NCBI GenBank assembly: GCA_011773515.1
Contig: WVXK01000093.1
Location: 16,775 to 58,159 of the forward strand
DNA: 41,385 nucleotides
Direction: 5' to 3'
Source of the DNA: Deltaproteobacteria bacterium
GTDB lineage: Bacteria; Desulfobacterota; Deferrimicrobia; J040
Shown here: positions 17,307-26,273 of the stretch, one piece after another
How the letters are laid out: each line of letters begins with the position of its first letter
Position numbering within the stretch: the first letter of the stretch is position 1
The notes under the pieces: generated by a model
What the model was told of the DNA's origin: nothing
Seen by the model: only the letters and a program-made list of their open reading frames with translations
Database searches by the model: none
Program-made: the position numbers and the translations under genes

Positions 17307-17951
17307 ATGGGTCCATCAGGATGGAGCGTTTACGTCATCACCGATTACCGCCTCTCGGGGATGAGGCCCCATGCGCTCGTGGCGGAGGAGGCATACCGGG
17401 GAGGTGCCGACGTGGTGCAGCTCAGGGACAAGGAGCAAACGCCCGGTGAACTCCTCAAAACAGCCCGCATTCTCCGGGAGATCGCCGAATCCTTCAAAAG
17501 AGTCTTCATAGTAAACGACAGGATTGATATTGCCCTGGCTTCCTTAGCCCACGGCGTCCACGTGGGGTATGATGACTTTCCCTACCCGGCTGCGCGCTCG
17601 ATTTACCCGGTGCCGCTTCTGCTCGGTGCTTCGGCGGGAACGGCCCAGGAGCTCAGGGAGGCCTGCGCGGCAGGTGTCGACTATATCGGCGTCGGCCCCG
17701 TGTTCGAGACCAGGGAGGCAAAGAGGGACGCGGGCAGCCCCGTGGGGCTATCATTCATAAAAGAGGTGAGAAAGGCGACGGACATACCTCTTGTGGCCAT
17801 AGGGGGCATCGACCACGAGAACGCCGCCTCGGTTATTCAGGCGGGAGCGACTGCCGTTGCCGTTATCTCGGCCGTGGTCTGTGAGGATGACATGTGCCGG
17901 AGCGTGAAGCGGTTGAGGGACGTCGTCTTGGAGGCGAAACAGTCGCGTTGA
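17307..17951 (+). CDS. thiE: Thiamine-phosphate synthase family protein, copy 2
   Basis: A 214-residue second ThiE/TenI-superfamily barrel. Motifs are QLRDKEQT, FIVNDRIDIALA, GVHVGYDDFP and YIGVGPVFETREAKRDAGSPVGL, the last being closer to canonical ThiE than copy 1. The phosphate-binding region is VAIGGI. The start is ATG 17307 with GAGGAGTTGAAGG upstream. The two copies are strongly diverged, so one may be ThiE and the other TenI (thiazole tautomerase) or a salvage variant; sequence alone does not settle which. Confidence 0.85.
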   Translation: MGPSGWSVYVITDYRLSGMRPHALVAEEAYRGGADVVQLRDKEQTPGELLKTARILREIAESFKRVFIVNDRIDIALASLAHGVHVGYDDFPYPAARSIYPVPLLLGASAGTAQELREACAAGVDYIGVGPVFETREAKRDAGSPVGLSFIKEVRKATDIPLVAIGGIDHENAASVIQAGATAVAVISAVVCEDDMCRSVKRLRDVVLEAKQSR

Positions 17952-18008
17952 AAATTTGCAAGGAAAAAAGGGACGACACGATCACCCCCCTTTCGAGGGG
18001 TAATTTCC

Positions 18009-18085
18009 TGGCGCGCCCTGGAGGATTCGAACCCCCAACCCCCTGGTCCGAAGCCAGGTGCTCTGGTCCATTGAGCTAAGGGCGC
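18009..18085 (-). tRNA. tRNA-Arg (anticodon UCG)
   Basis: On the minus strand a full cloverleaf runs 18085 to 18009: acceptor GCGCCCT pairing with AGGGCGC, D stem GCTC/GAGC, anticodon stem CCTGG/CCAGG with loop CTTCGGA (anticodon TCG), T loop TTCGAAT, discriminator G and an encoded CCA. It reads CGN arginine codons, mainly CGA/CGG. Confidence 0.96.
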
Positions 18086-18099
18086 ACCAATTTTTTTAA

Positions 18100-18128
18100 A
18101 TTGTAAGGGGTAACGTTCGCCGTGGCAA
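18100..18128 (-). promoter_or_regulatory. Promoter of tRNA-Arg
   Basis: On the minus strand TTGCCA (18128-18123) and TACAAT (18105-18100) are separated by exactly 17 nt, with five of six matches to each sigma-70 box. Transcription would start about seven bases before the mature tRNA 5' end. Confidence 0.8.
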
Positions 18129-18343
18129 ACGCAAAAGTGAATCGAATGGATGTCAGGCCCGGCGGATTGCCCGAAAAAAAAGAGGGGTCTTTTCCCGACG
18201 CCTCTGTATGATGCTGATAAAGAGGTTAAAATGAAAAGAAAAAGCGATTTTCACCCGGGCGTATTTTTTTTCTGCTGCCGGGATCGGGTCAAAGAGCACA
18301 GAGAGGGCTCGCTGTTCACAGTTATTCCTTTTTGGAGGGTTTG

Positions 18344-18856
18344 TTGAAGGTGATTGCCGTTACAGGGAGGTCGGGTGAGGGGAAAACGACCCTCATCGAA
18401 AAGGTGGCGAAAGAGTTATCGGCCCGGGGGTTTAGCGTCACCTACATCAAGCACTCGCACCATGACTTTTCTTTCGCTCCCGAAGGGAAGGATACCTCAC
18501 GGATTCTTGGATCGGGAGCGATGAGAGCGATCTTTTGCGGGGAGAGGATCACGGTGGATATCTCGAAAAAGGGCAGGTCGCTCGGCGATGTCCTCAATGC
18601 TGTGGATCGGGGTGACGTAGTCCTCGTTGAGGGTTTCGGGAACGAGGACATCCCGGCGATCGAGGTGACGGGGAGCGGGGATGATAGCCTGCTCAGGGGG
18701 AAAAATATCGTCGCACTCGTCAGCAGGAGCAGGGTGGGCACCCACATTCCGGTTTTTTCCCCGGAAGACATAGACGGGATCGTGAAGTTCATACTTGGCA
18801 TGCCCGACGGGCGTGACGATGATCATGGACAAGGAGGGACAGATGATAGCGTATGA
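18344..18856 (+). CDS. mobB: Molybdopterin-guanine dinucleotide biosynthesis adaptor MobB
   Basis: About 170 residues. TTG 18344 gives MKVIAVTG, the usual MobB N-terminus, and follows GGAGGG closely; GTG 18350 is an alternative. The Walker A loop is GRSGEGKTTL, followed by the family IKHSHHDF segment and DVVLVEGF. MobB is a GTP-binding partner of MobA in making the guanine-dinucleotide form of molybdenum cofactor used by DMSO-reductase-family enzymes such as the one encoded at 23070-26261. The C-terminus (about the last 15 residues) is Asp/Gly-rich. It overlaps the moeA start by 14 nt. Confidence 0.92.
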   Translation: MKVIAVTGRSGEGKTTLIEKVAKELSARGFSVTYIKHSHHDFSFAPEGKDTSRILGSGAMRAIFCGERITVDISKKGRSLGDVLNAVDRGDVVLVEGFGNEDIPAIEVTGSGDDSLLRGKNIVALVSRSRVGTHIPVFSPEDIDGIVKFILGMPDGRDDDHGQGGTDDSV

Positions 18857-20048
18857 AGACGGGCTCAAAATCATCCTGGATTCGGTGAATATCCTTGGAA
18901 CGGAAAAGTTACCCCTGGTAAAGTGCGGCGGCATGGTGATCGCCGAAGATGCATTCGCCAGGTCAGATCTCCCGCCCTTCGACAATTCAGCGATGGATGG
19001 CTATGCCGTCGTCGCCTCCTCGACCAGCGGGGCGACCCGGGAGAGCCCGGCCGTCCTGAGGTTCGTCAGGGATATCCCTGCCGGCATAGCTGAATCCTAT
19101 ACGGTCGGGCCCGGGGAGGCGGCCAGGATCGGCACGGGGGCGAAAGTGCCCGGTGGTGCCGACACGGTGGTGATCGTTGAGGAAACGGAACTGAAGGGCG
19201 AGGAAGTCTGGGTTTTCAGGGAATACCCGCCGGGGTTGAACATCCGCAGGGCAGGCGAGGATTTCACCGCGGGTGAACGGGGGATACCTGCGGGGAAGCC
19301 CATCAGGCCTTCGGAGATATCCTTTCTCGCCGCCAACGGGTACGCAGAGGTCGAAGTATACAGGAAGCCCCGGGTGGGCATACTCTCTTCGGGCTCTGAG
19401 CTCGTTCCCCACGGTCAGGAAATATCGGGAGCGAAGATCCGCGATTCCAACGGCCCGATGATATGCTCCCTCGTGGAGAAATATGGGGGGGTTCCAGAGA
19501 TACACGGGATCTTTCCCGACGATGAGGGGCTTTTGACCGCGTTTGTCAGGGAAAAGGCCGAACGGTTCGACTTCTTCATCACCTTCGGCGGCATATCCAT
19601 GGGGGCCCACGACTACCTGAAGACGGCTCTTGAAAAAGGAGGGGCGAGGATGGCCTTCTGGAAGGTGGCAATTCGCCCGGGAAAACCCTTCGGATTCGGA
19701 AAGCTGAAAGAGACGCTGGTTTTCGCCCTTCCCGGCAACCCGGGATCGGCGTTTGTCACCTTCGAGGCTTTCGTGAAGCCCGCTCTCTGCAAGGCCCGGG
19801 GCTTCATGCCCCCTTACGGGGAGTACCTGACGGCAACCCTTACCGAAGACTTCCCGAAGAAGGAGGGAGTCACGGTTTTCAGCAGGGGAAATCTCGAGGG
19901 TGAGTTCCCGGCATACCGGTTCTCCCCGTTCAAGAAGCAGGGTTCGGGGATGATCAGCACGATGGTCGAAACGAACGCGATTATGATCGCTCCCGCAGGC
20001 TCGGAGAAGATTTCGAAGGGAGAGACGGTCACGGTGTTTCCCACATGA
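18843..20048 (+). CDS. moeA: Molybdopterin molybdenumtransferase MoeA
   Basis: A 401-residue MoeA that inserts molybdenum into adenylylated molybdopterin. ATG 18843 is chosen because AAGGAGGGA lies just upstream, inside the mobB tail; the frame is open further upstream. Motifs: DNSAMDGYAV, GAKVPGGADTVV, NIRRAGEDF, GILSSGSEL, the GGISMGAHDYL active-site loop and ALPGNPGSAFVTFEAFV. Domain order and length match the family. The stop overlaps the mobA ATG by 4 nt. Confidence 0.95.
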   Translation: MIAYEDGLKIILDSVNILGTEKLPLVKCGGMVIAEDAFARSDLPPFDNSAMDGYAVVASSTSGATRESPAVLRFVRDIPAGIAESYTVGPGEAARIGTGAKVPGGADTVVIVEETELKGEEVWVFREYPPGLNIRRAGEDFTAGERGIPAGKPIRPSEISFLAANGYAEVEVYRKPRVGILSSGSELVPHGQEISGAKIRDSNGPMICSLVEKYGGVPEIHGIFPDDEGLLTAFVREKAERFDFFITFGGISMGAHDYLKTALEKGGARMAFWKVAIRPGKPFGFGKLKETLVFALPGNPGSAFVTFEAFVKPALCKARGFMPPYGEYLTATLTEDFPKKEGVTVFSRGNLEGEFPAYRFSPFKKQGSGMISTMVETNAIMIAPAGSEKISKGETVTVFPT

Positions 20049-20647
20049 GGAGCGCGGCCATTCTCGCCGGGGGCGCCGGAAGGAGGATGGGAAAACCGAA
20101 AGTGTTCCTCGAGTCGGGGGGCAAGTACTTTTTCGAGATCATTGCAAAGAGCCTGGAAAAAGCAGCCGGGGAGGTACTCATCGTCACCTCCCACGATATC
20201 AGCCTCCCGAGAGTCCCCCCGAATGTGTCCGTCGTCACCGATCTGATCAGCGGGGTCGGGCCCCTCGGCGGAATTTACACGGCACTCACGCACGCTTCCG
20301 GGGAGAGTGTATTTATCTGCGGGGTGGACATGCCGCTCCTGTCTTCCGATTTCGTCGAGTACCTGTTCGATGTCTTCGAATCCGATTCTCAAACCGATCT
20401 TGACCTCGTCATTCCCCGCGCTGGTGGACGGACACACCCGCTCTGCGCCGTTTACAGGAAAGAGGCTGCCGGAGCTGTCGGGAGACTGATAGGTTCCGGG
20501 GAGAGGAAAGCGGTGAGCGTCGTTGGGAGCCTGAAAGCGAAAATCGTCCCCGAGGCAGAGATCGAATCTGAGCCGGGGTACAAAGATTCCCTGGAGAACA
20601 TCAACACGCCCGGGGAACTCAAGATCTTCTCCCACCGAACGGATTAA
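20045..20647 (+). CDS. mobA: Molybdenum cofactor guanylyltransferase MobA
   Basis: A 200-residue nucleotidyltransferase that joins GMP to molybdopterin. The N-terminal LAGGAGRRMGKPK binds GTP, GPLGGIYTAL is the family loop and CGVDMPLL holds the Mg2+-binding Asp. HPLCAVYRK and the C-terminal ENINTPGEL also match. It begins in an ATGA overlap with moeA and stops 4 nt before the convergent molybdate transporter stop. Confidence 0.94.
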   Translation: MRSAAILAGGAGRRMGKPKVFLESGGKYFFEIIAKSLEKAAGEVLIVTSHDISLPRVPPNVSVVTDLISGVGPLGGIYTALTHASGESVFICGVDMPLLSSDFVEYLFDVFESDSQTDLDLVIPRAGGRTHPLCAVYRKEAAGAVGRLIGSGERKAVSVVGSLKAKIVPEAEIESEPGYKDSLENINTPGELKIFSHRTD

Positions 20648-20651
20648 AAAG

Positions 20652-21920
20652 CTATCTGCCGGCATGTTTTTCCACGGTGCGAATACCCTCACCGAGAAAC
20701 AGGTTTCTGACGATCACCTGCTGGATGGCCTCAAAGAGGATCCCCGCGAGAGCTCCCGCTGAGAGGTTGTTGCATAGCAACGAGACGGCAGCCGTTACGA
20801 GGACGGTGAGAATCGTACCCTTCCGCACCAGGCAGTCTTTGGCAAGGGATGCGTGAAAACCACCCACGAAAATCAGCAGAATGCCCAGGAAGGGGAGGGG
20901 AAAACTGAGGAATATGTCGACCATGCTCCCCGATGGAAGGAGGGCGAGGAGTAAAAACAGGCCGCCCGCTATCAGCGTGGCCCTGTTGCTCCTTGCCCCG
21001 AACCTGTAGTGGGCCGTGAGTCCTCCTGCACCGTGGCACATGGGAATGCCGGAGATCAGGCAAGAGAGAAAATTTCCCGCCGTTATCGAGAGGGTCAAGT
21101 TTTTTGTGTTCACCCTTGCCGAGGAGCTCGAGAAGAGGTCTTTCGCTGTCTGCGCCGTTGCCATGACCGAGTTGCCTATCGTCAGTCCAAGCTGCGGGAT
21201 GATGAGAGCAGTCAGGACGAAGGACAGATCCCGGATGGAAATTTCGGGCATGCCAGGTGAAACTGGCAGGCCGGGAGATGGCTCGAGGGCGCCGGCAGGA
21301 GAGAGTCCCGCGATGATCAGGCCACCGATCAAAACCGGTAAAATGGGAGGCAGGGATTCTGTTGCCAGGTACGTCACGGAGAGCAGCGCGAGGGCCATTA
21401 TCGAGAGCAAGATTCCTCCTGCTGAGAGATTGACGCCTGCTTTGACGAGCATGATACCGAGGGCAAGCTGGATCCCCCGCACTACCGGCAGGGAAAACAA
21501 CCTTTCCAGCAGGTCGGCGACTCCCGGGATAAGCAAAAGGAGAATCACCGCTGCGAAGGCGAGTCCCGCAACCCTCAGCGCGTGATGCGGGAGCCCCTGA
21601 GCCAGTGCGACAGCGGCCATCGCCTTCAGGGGTTGTACGGGCATCGGAACCCGGAAGAACAGCGCAGATCCCACATAGAAAATCCCCGCAGACAAAAGGA
21701 TCCCCCTGAGGTCAAAGCCGTTTTTGATAACAAGCGCCAGGGTGATGGGAATCAGGACGCCGATGTCGCCGAAACCGCCGGCTATCTCGTTCAGAATGGT
21801 GCGTTTCTTATTGTCTGTATCCCGCAGAATGGCGATCTTTTGCCGGAGCAGTCCCAGGGGGAGCGTTGCGGACGATCTCCTTGGTGAAACAATCAGTCTG
21901 GTTGTTCGGTGGCGTCTCAA
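20652..21920 (-). CDS. MOT1-type (SulP-related) molybdate/sulfate transporter
   Basis: A 422-residue, highly hydrophobic protein with about ten membrane helices. The MOT1 family signatures are clear: GDIGVLIPITLAL near residue 50, MPVQPLKAMAAVALAQG, and IPMCHGAGGLTAHYRFGARS. Eukaryotic MOT1 members carry molybdate with high affinity, and the surrounding cofactor genes support molybdate here. The start is uncertain: TTG 21920 with AAGGAT upstream is the only conventional option seen, and the first ~40 residues are unusually basic. It lies 59 nt downstream of moaA and is probably cotranscribed. Confidence 0.86.
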   Translation of the reverse strand: MRRHRTTRLIVSPRRSSATLPLGLLRQKIAILRDTDNKKRTILNEIAGGFGDIGVLIPITLALVIKNGFDLRGILLSAGIFYVGSALFFRVPMPVQPLKAMAAVALAQGLPHHALRVAGLAFAAVILLLLIPGVADLLERLFSLPVVRGIQLALGIMLVKAGVNLSAGGILLSIMALALLSVTYLATESLPPILPVLIGGLIIAGLSPAGALEPSPGLPVSPGMPEISIRDLSFVLTALIIPQLGLTIGNSVMATAQTAKDLFSSSSARVNTKNLTLSITAGNFLSCLISGIPMCHGAGGLTAHYRFGARSNRATLIAGGLFLLLALLPSGSMVDIFLSFPLPFLGILLIFVGGFHASLAKDCLVRKGTILTVLVTAAVSLLCNNLSAGALAGILFEAIQQVIVRNLFLGEGIRTVEKHAGR

Positions 21921-21979
21921 TTAACGATCTCATCCTTCAATGGGTCTTTCGTCCTGATGCACACTCTGGCGCGCCGGGG

Positions 21980-23017
21980 CTATCCACCTATCGTTGCCAT
22001 ACACCTCTTGAGATAACCCTCGCCGGAGTAACGATGGTACATATGCCCGGCTGGTTTGGTGGACAAAACCTTCCTTGCGATGGCCCGAATTTCTCCGTCG
22101 ACTGCCCCCCCTCTCAGCGCACTTTTTACCTCCTCTTCGGTTCCCCCGAGGAGACAGGAGATTAATTTTCCATCGGCGGTAATTCTCAGCCGGTTACAGT
22201 CACCGCAGAATGAGCTGCTCAAAGGGGAAATCAGCCCGATCTTCCCTTTGAACCCCCTCACCGAATGAACGCGGGCCGTTTCACCCGCCTTCCGCATGCC
22301 CTCTTTCGCCCCGAACCTTATCTTCAGGATCTTTTCAATAGATGAAACGGACAGAAAGCCGTTACCGTTGTGCTCTCCGATGGGCATCTTTTCTATGAAC
22401 CGCAGCTCCACGGGCATCCTCCGTGCAAACTCGAGAAAGTCCTCTGTCTCGTCTTCATTGAAGCCCGGCAGGAGAAGGACGTTCACCTTGACGGGAAACA
22501 TCTCGCAGGCTATCAGCGTCTCGATTCCCTCGAGAACCCTCTCCAGGTGGTCGGAGCCGGTGAGGGCCTTGAATTTTTCCGGGCGCAGCGTATCGAGACT
22601 CACATTGACCCTGTCGAGGCCTGCGCGTTTCAGCGTTTCAACGTGGTCGGCCAGCAGGACCCCGTTCGTCGTCATGCAGAGCTCGAGGGCAGGAGCACGC
22701 TTTTTCACCCCGGCGATAAAGCCTCCTATCCCCCTCCTCAAAAGGGGCTCTCCCCCGGTGATCCTTATCTTCGAAATACCCATAGGCAGGAGAATATCGA
22801 TCAGTCGGGTAAGCTCTTCGAAACTGAGGACCTCCTCTTTCCGCTTGAGGACGATTCCCGAAGGAGGCATGCAGTAGGAGCACCTCAGATTGCACCTGTC
22901 GGTTACAGAGACCCTGAGATACCCTATCCGCCTGTCACTGCAATCGCTGAGATACCCTGAACTACCCTCCTTCGGGGGATGTTGCCCGTGATTCAGCACA
23001 TTTTCCTCCAGTCTCAC
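21980..23017 (-). CDS. moaA: GTP 3',8-cyclase MoaA
   Basis: A 345-residue radical SAM enzyme for the first step of molybdenum cofactor synthesis. The N-terminal cluster is TDRCNLRCSYC, with the SAM-binding TGGEPLLR. The C-terminal cluster is FCGDCNRLRITADGKLISCL (C-x2-C-x13-C), which holds GTP. The protein ends in the GG (ATIGG) needed in this family. Length is normal. It follows the molybdoenzyme gene by 52 nt, separated by a hairpin. Confidence 0.95.
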   Translation of the reverse strand: MRLEENVLNHGQHPPKEGSSGYLSDCSDRRIGYLRVSVTDRCNLRCSYCMPPSGIVLKRKEEVLSFEELTRLIDILLPMGISKIRITGGEPLLRRGIGGFIAGVKKRAPALELCMTTNGVLLADHVETLKRAGLDRVNVSLDTLRPEKFKALTGSDHLERVLEGIETLIACEMFPVKVNVLLLPGFNEDETEDFLEFARRMPVELRFIEKMPIGEHNGNGFLSVSSIEKILKIRFGAKEGMRKAGETARVHSVRGFKGKIGLISPLSSSFCGDCNRLRITADGKLISCLLGGTEEEVKSALRGGAVDGEIRAIARKVLSTKPAGHMYHRYSGEGYLKRCMATIGG

Positions 23018-23044
23018 GAAGAGGGGGAAGGGGAAAAGGGGATA

Positions 23045-23064
23045 GGGGAGGAGGTATCCTCCCC
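23045..23064 (-). terminator. Hairpin between the molybdoenzyme gene and moaA
   Basis: On the minus strand GGGGAGGA/TCCTCCCC around a short ATACC-type loop lies just after the stop at 23070. It is followed by C- and T-rich sequence without a pure T run, so it is a partial terminator at best and may tune expression of moaA. Confidence 0.4.
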
Positions 23065-23069
23065 CATTT

Positions 23070-26000
23070 TCATGCCTTCACGAGCTTAACGCGCGTGTCG
23101 TAGAATGACGAACTCCCGCCTATCGGGTCGCTCATGCATGCATTTTTGAGATACGGATCGACGCGCAGTGCCGCGTTGATGCATATCCCCGTACCCCTTC
23201 GCTTGTCCCCTTTCACGATTTTCCCGTCGATGTCGGCATCTGCCGCACCGTATCCCCAGTGACCGAAGTGCCACGATACGGCGACGACACCGGGCCGTAT
23301 GCCCTCGATAACTTTGACCTTCCCCACCATGCCGAACGGTTTTCTGTTCGGAAGCGGCCATTTCCCGGCCCTGTTCGTCGCCGATATTACCGCCGCCCTG
23401 TCACCGTCGGAAAACCGGAGATCTTTCGCCGTCTCGGTATTGATGAGGATGTAGTTCTCGGGCAGTATGGATGACATCCAGTAGTTGGTGGGAAGTGTCC
23501 TCGAGTGGCCCCCAAAGATGTCTTTATAGGTGATCAGCGCGAGGGGGAAGTCGCTGTCCTTGATTTCCTTCCCTGATGCATCCCTGACGGTCTCATAGAT
23601 ACCGAGCCCCGAAAATCTCTCTCCGCTCACGGAATTATTCGCCAAAGCAACTTCCTCCACGTAGAGGTTGAACATCTTCCCGAACCGGTATTTGAGGAAA
23701 CCATCTTTTCCCACCCTGTCTTTGCTCCACTCCTCCCACCTTCCGCCGCGGTTGAGCAGGTAAATGGTTTTCCTCCAGTTTTCGGACCCCACCGCCTTTT
23801 CCCACCTCTTCGGGTCGAAAACGGTTGGTTTGAGATGCCGGCGGGCATCCAAAAAAAGCTTCCTTTCCGAAGTGTCCGCATCGGGCAGTTCTTCCCCCTT
23901 CTTGTCTCCCCATGCGATGTTCGCTGCCAGCTTGAGGTAGAAGTCTTCCGGTCTGGTGAAATCTTGCCCCGGCCCGAAGGCATCCTTGCCGCAACCCGGG
24001 AGACCGAGTTTTTCACCGATGGCCAGCATGACGGCTTCCATGGAACCGTGTACTTTTTCTCCGTACACCTCGACAACTTCCGTAAGGGGGGTGACCGTGG
24101 GCTGGCGAAACTTCGACGATTTGAAAAGGGACGTAGGCGGCGTGTGCGGTGAGCCGAAGCGCTCCCAGATAGCAGTATCGGGGAAGATATAGTCGGCGTA
24201 CATGGAAGTCTCACCGATGACGATATCCGTCGTGATCACAAGAGGTATCTTCTCCGGGTCAGCGAGGATCTCGAGTGCCGTGTGTGCCGCCGGGGTGGAA
24301 TATCCGGGGGTTCCCTTGTGAATCCAGAGGATCTTCGCCGAGTAAGGATAACCGTCTGCAGCCGAGGGGATGATCTCCTGGTACACGTTCGAAGAGAAGG
24401 GGAACCAGGGCCGTTTCGCGGGATAGCCGCTAAATAATGTGCTCTCCTCGTACGATGACTTTTCCCTGGTTATCTTGTGCCCGAAGGAGACCAGTCTCCC
24501 GGGATGCATTTTCTTGAAGTCAAAAGGCCTTCCCAGCTTGTCCCCCATCTCGTGCCAGTGACCGCCACCTATCGCCATCCCGCCTTTCCAGTCGCTGTTG
24601 CCCACCAGCATGTTCAGGGTGATGATAGCCTGGGCGTTGTAGTAGCCGTTTGTATGCTGGACGGGCCCCCTGTAGAATTCGACGCAGGCGCGCTTTCCGT
24701 GGGAAGTCAGTTCAATTGCCACCTCTTCGATATCCAGCACCGGGATGCCGCATATGTCCGACCATTCGCTGAGGGTCTTGGAGAATGCATACTCTTTGAG
24801 GAGCAGGAAAGCGGTTTTTACCCTGATTCCGTTTATTTCCCCCTCGAACTCGAGATCCCCGCGCCGGGGCTTGTTCCCGTCTTCAGGCGTCACCGCGACG
24901 GGTTTTCCCCGGGAGATAACAACGAACTGATGCTCCCCGCCGACTCCCGCATCCTTGGCGCGAAGCAGAGCCGTCGGGCCATCGTCGTCTATCCGAACGA
25001 GGTACGTGGCGTTGGTCCAGGTAGGCTCCCCGGAAGCCACCGCGGCGGCCTTGTTGGCGTTTTTGAGGTATTTTTCGTCGTAGCGGTTGTGCTCTATCAT
25101 GTAACGGATCATTCCGTTTGCAAGGGCCGCGTCCGTTGACGGCTTGATCGGCAGCCATTTCCAGGCCTTTGCGGCGGTCTTGCTCAACCTCGGGTCGACT
25201 ACGGCTATTTTCAGCCTGCCCGATGCCCCCCCGTCGGTTATCATTTCCGCCATGATGGGAGGGCCAAAGTTCGCCTCGAAGGCACCGGTCCCGAAAAAGA
25301 GTATGAACTCCGAATTCAAGGCGTCCGGTTTCATGTGGTGTTTTCCGCCCTTCCAGGCGCCCTTGGCATACTGGTCGGTGATCTTCTCGTAGGCGATGTG
25401 GTGTGACTGCTCGCAGATGGTTGTATGCTCGATGAAGTTGACGCTCCCGAAGCTTCCGTTGACCCATCGTTTGGCCAGTTCCTTCCTCCCGTGCTCGATC
25501 CGTCCCGCCTGAAAGACGAGCTGATTGTTCACGGGGCCGAGATCGGGATGGTCCGGGTCGATGAGAAAGCCGAGGTTTTTACCGTGTTTGCCCTTGAATG
25601 CCGGAACTTTCATCGCTCCAGAAGCCACTTTGCCCGCGTCGGCGGCCATGTCGTTCGCTATTTTCGCGTCCTTCAACCCGAAGACATCCCGAAAGCCGGA
25701 AACGGTATTGTTCTCCCCGATCGATGCGAACAGCTTCCCTCCCTTGACGATCTCATCGATGGCCTGGTCGAAGGGAATAACCCGCCATCGGTTAGATCCC
25801 CGGGGGCCGTTTCTCTTCAAGACCTTAGCGATCCTGTAAGGGTCATACTGGGTCTGGACGCCCGCCTGCCCCTTTGGGCAAACCTTCGCATCGATCTTGA
25901 CGGCATAGGGCAGGGGTGAGTTCATCGTTAGATGGGGGGTCATGTTCTGCGGCGAGTAGGGATTTCCATCCATCTTTACGGCAATGCCGTCTATGATTTT

Positions 26001-26261
26001 GACCTTGATCGGACAGGCGGTATGGCACTGCAGGCACACCGAGTAAATTACATTTTTCGGATCTGCGAAGGGATACGCCAAACCCTTGTATCCGGCTGCT
26101 TCGACCTTGCTGAGGAGCCCCAGAGCTCCCTCGATCCGGTTCATGAGGAGCGCCGATCCGCCGATCAGGGCTCCCGATTTTATCAGCTCTCTCCTCGTTA
26201 GCTCGAATCGTGGAGAATGCTCCTCGACAATACAGGAATCCTTTTTGCTTTTCTCTTCCAT
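23070..26261 (-). CDS. Tat-exported molybdopterin oxidoreductase, TtrA/SrrA-like catalytic subunit
   Basis: A 1063-residue DMSO-reductase-family enzyme. LTRRELIKSG (21-30) with the hydrophobic stretch after it is a Tat signal, so the enzyme should act in the periplasm. The FS0 [4Fe-4S] site is C76-x2-C79-x3-C83-x44-C128. The likely molybdenum/tungsten ligand is C283 in HTTICEQSHH. The C-terminal cofactor domain has PTNYWMSSILPENYILINTETA and SWHFGHWGYGA. Overall it resembles tetrathionate/selenate/arsenate-type reductases, but the substrate cannot be read from sequence. It is 12 nt downstream of its ferredoxin subunit. No NrfD/TtrC-type membrane subunit is adjacent. Confidence 0.88.
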   Translation of the reverse strand: MEEKSKKDSCIVEEHSPRFELTRRELIKSGALIGGSALLMNRIEGALGLLSKVEAAGYKGLAYPFADPKNVIYSVCLQCHTACPIKVKIIDGIAVKMDGNPYSPQNMTPHLTMNSPLPYAVKIDAKVCPKGQAGVQTQYDPYRIAKVLKRNGPRGSNRWRVIPFDQAIDEIVKGGKLFASIGENNTVSGFRDVFGLKDAKIANDMAADAGKVASGAMKVPAFKGKHGKNLGFLIDPDHPDLGPVNNQLVFQAGRIEHGRKELAKRWVNGSFGSVNFIEHTTICEQSHHIAYEKITDQYAKGAWKGGKHHMKPDALNSEFILFFGTGAFEANFGPPIMAEMITDGGASGRLKIAVVDPRLSKTAAKAWKWLPIKPSTDAALANGMIRYMIEHNRYDEKYLKNANKAAAVASGEPTWTNATYLVRIDDDGPTALLRAKDAGVGGEHQFVVISRGKPVAVTPEDGNKPRRGDLEFEGEINGIRVKTAFLLLKEYAFSKTLSEWSDICGIPVLDIEEVAIELTSHGKRACVEFYRGPVQHTNGYYNAQAIITLNMLVGNSDWKGGMAIGGGHWHEMGDKLGRPFDFKKMHPGRLVSFGHKITREKSSYEESTLFSGYPAKRPWFPFSSNVYQEIIPSAADGYPYSAKILWIHKGTPGYSTPAAHTALEILADPEKIPLVITTDIVIGETSMYADYIFPDTAIWERFGSPHTPPTSLFKSSKFRQPTVTPLTEVVEVYGEKVHGSMEAVMLAIGEKLGLPGCGKDAFGPGQDFTRPEDFYLKLAANIAWGDKKGEELPDADTSERKLFLDARRHLKPTVFDPKRWEKAVGSENWRKTIYLLNRGGRWEEWSKDRVGKDGFLKYRFGKMFNLYVEEVALANNSVSGERFSGLGIYETVRDASGKEIKDSDFPLALITYKDIFGGHSRTLPTNYWMSSILPENYILINTETAKDLRFSDGDRAAVISATNRAGKWPLPNRKPFGMVGKVKVIEGIRPGVVAVSWHFGHWGYGAADADIDGKIVKGDKRRGTGICINAALRVDPYLKNACMSDPIGGSSSFYDTRVKLVKA

Positions 26262-26273
26262 AGTGCCCTCCCG

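Noticed and set aside
17987-18000. Terminator for tRNA-Arg (CCCC-TCGAAA-GGGG on minus)
   Set aside because: The stem is only four pairs and the T run is about 20 nt further on, so it is not convincing.
18009-18085. tRNA-Arg as an integration site for a mobile element
   Set aside because: No integrase and no repeat of the tRNA 3' end were seen; neighbours on both sides are ordinary metabolic genes.
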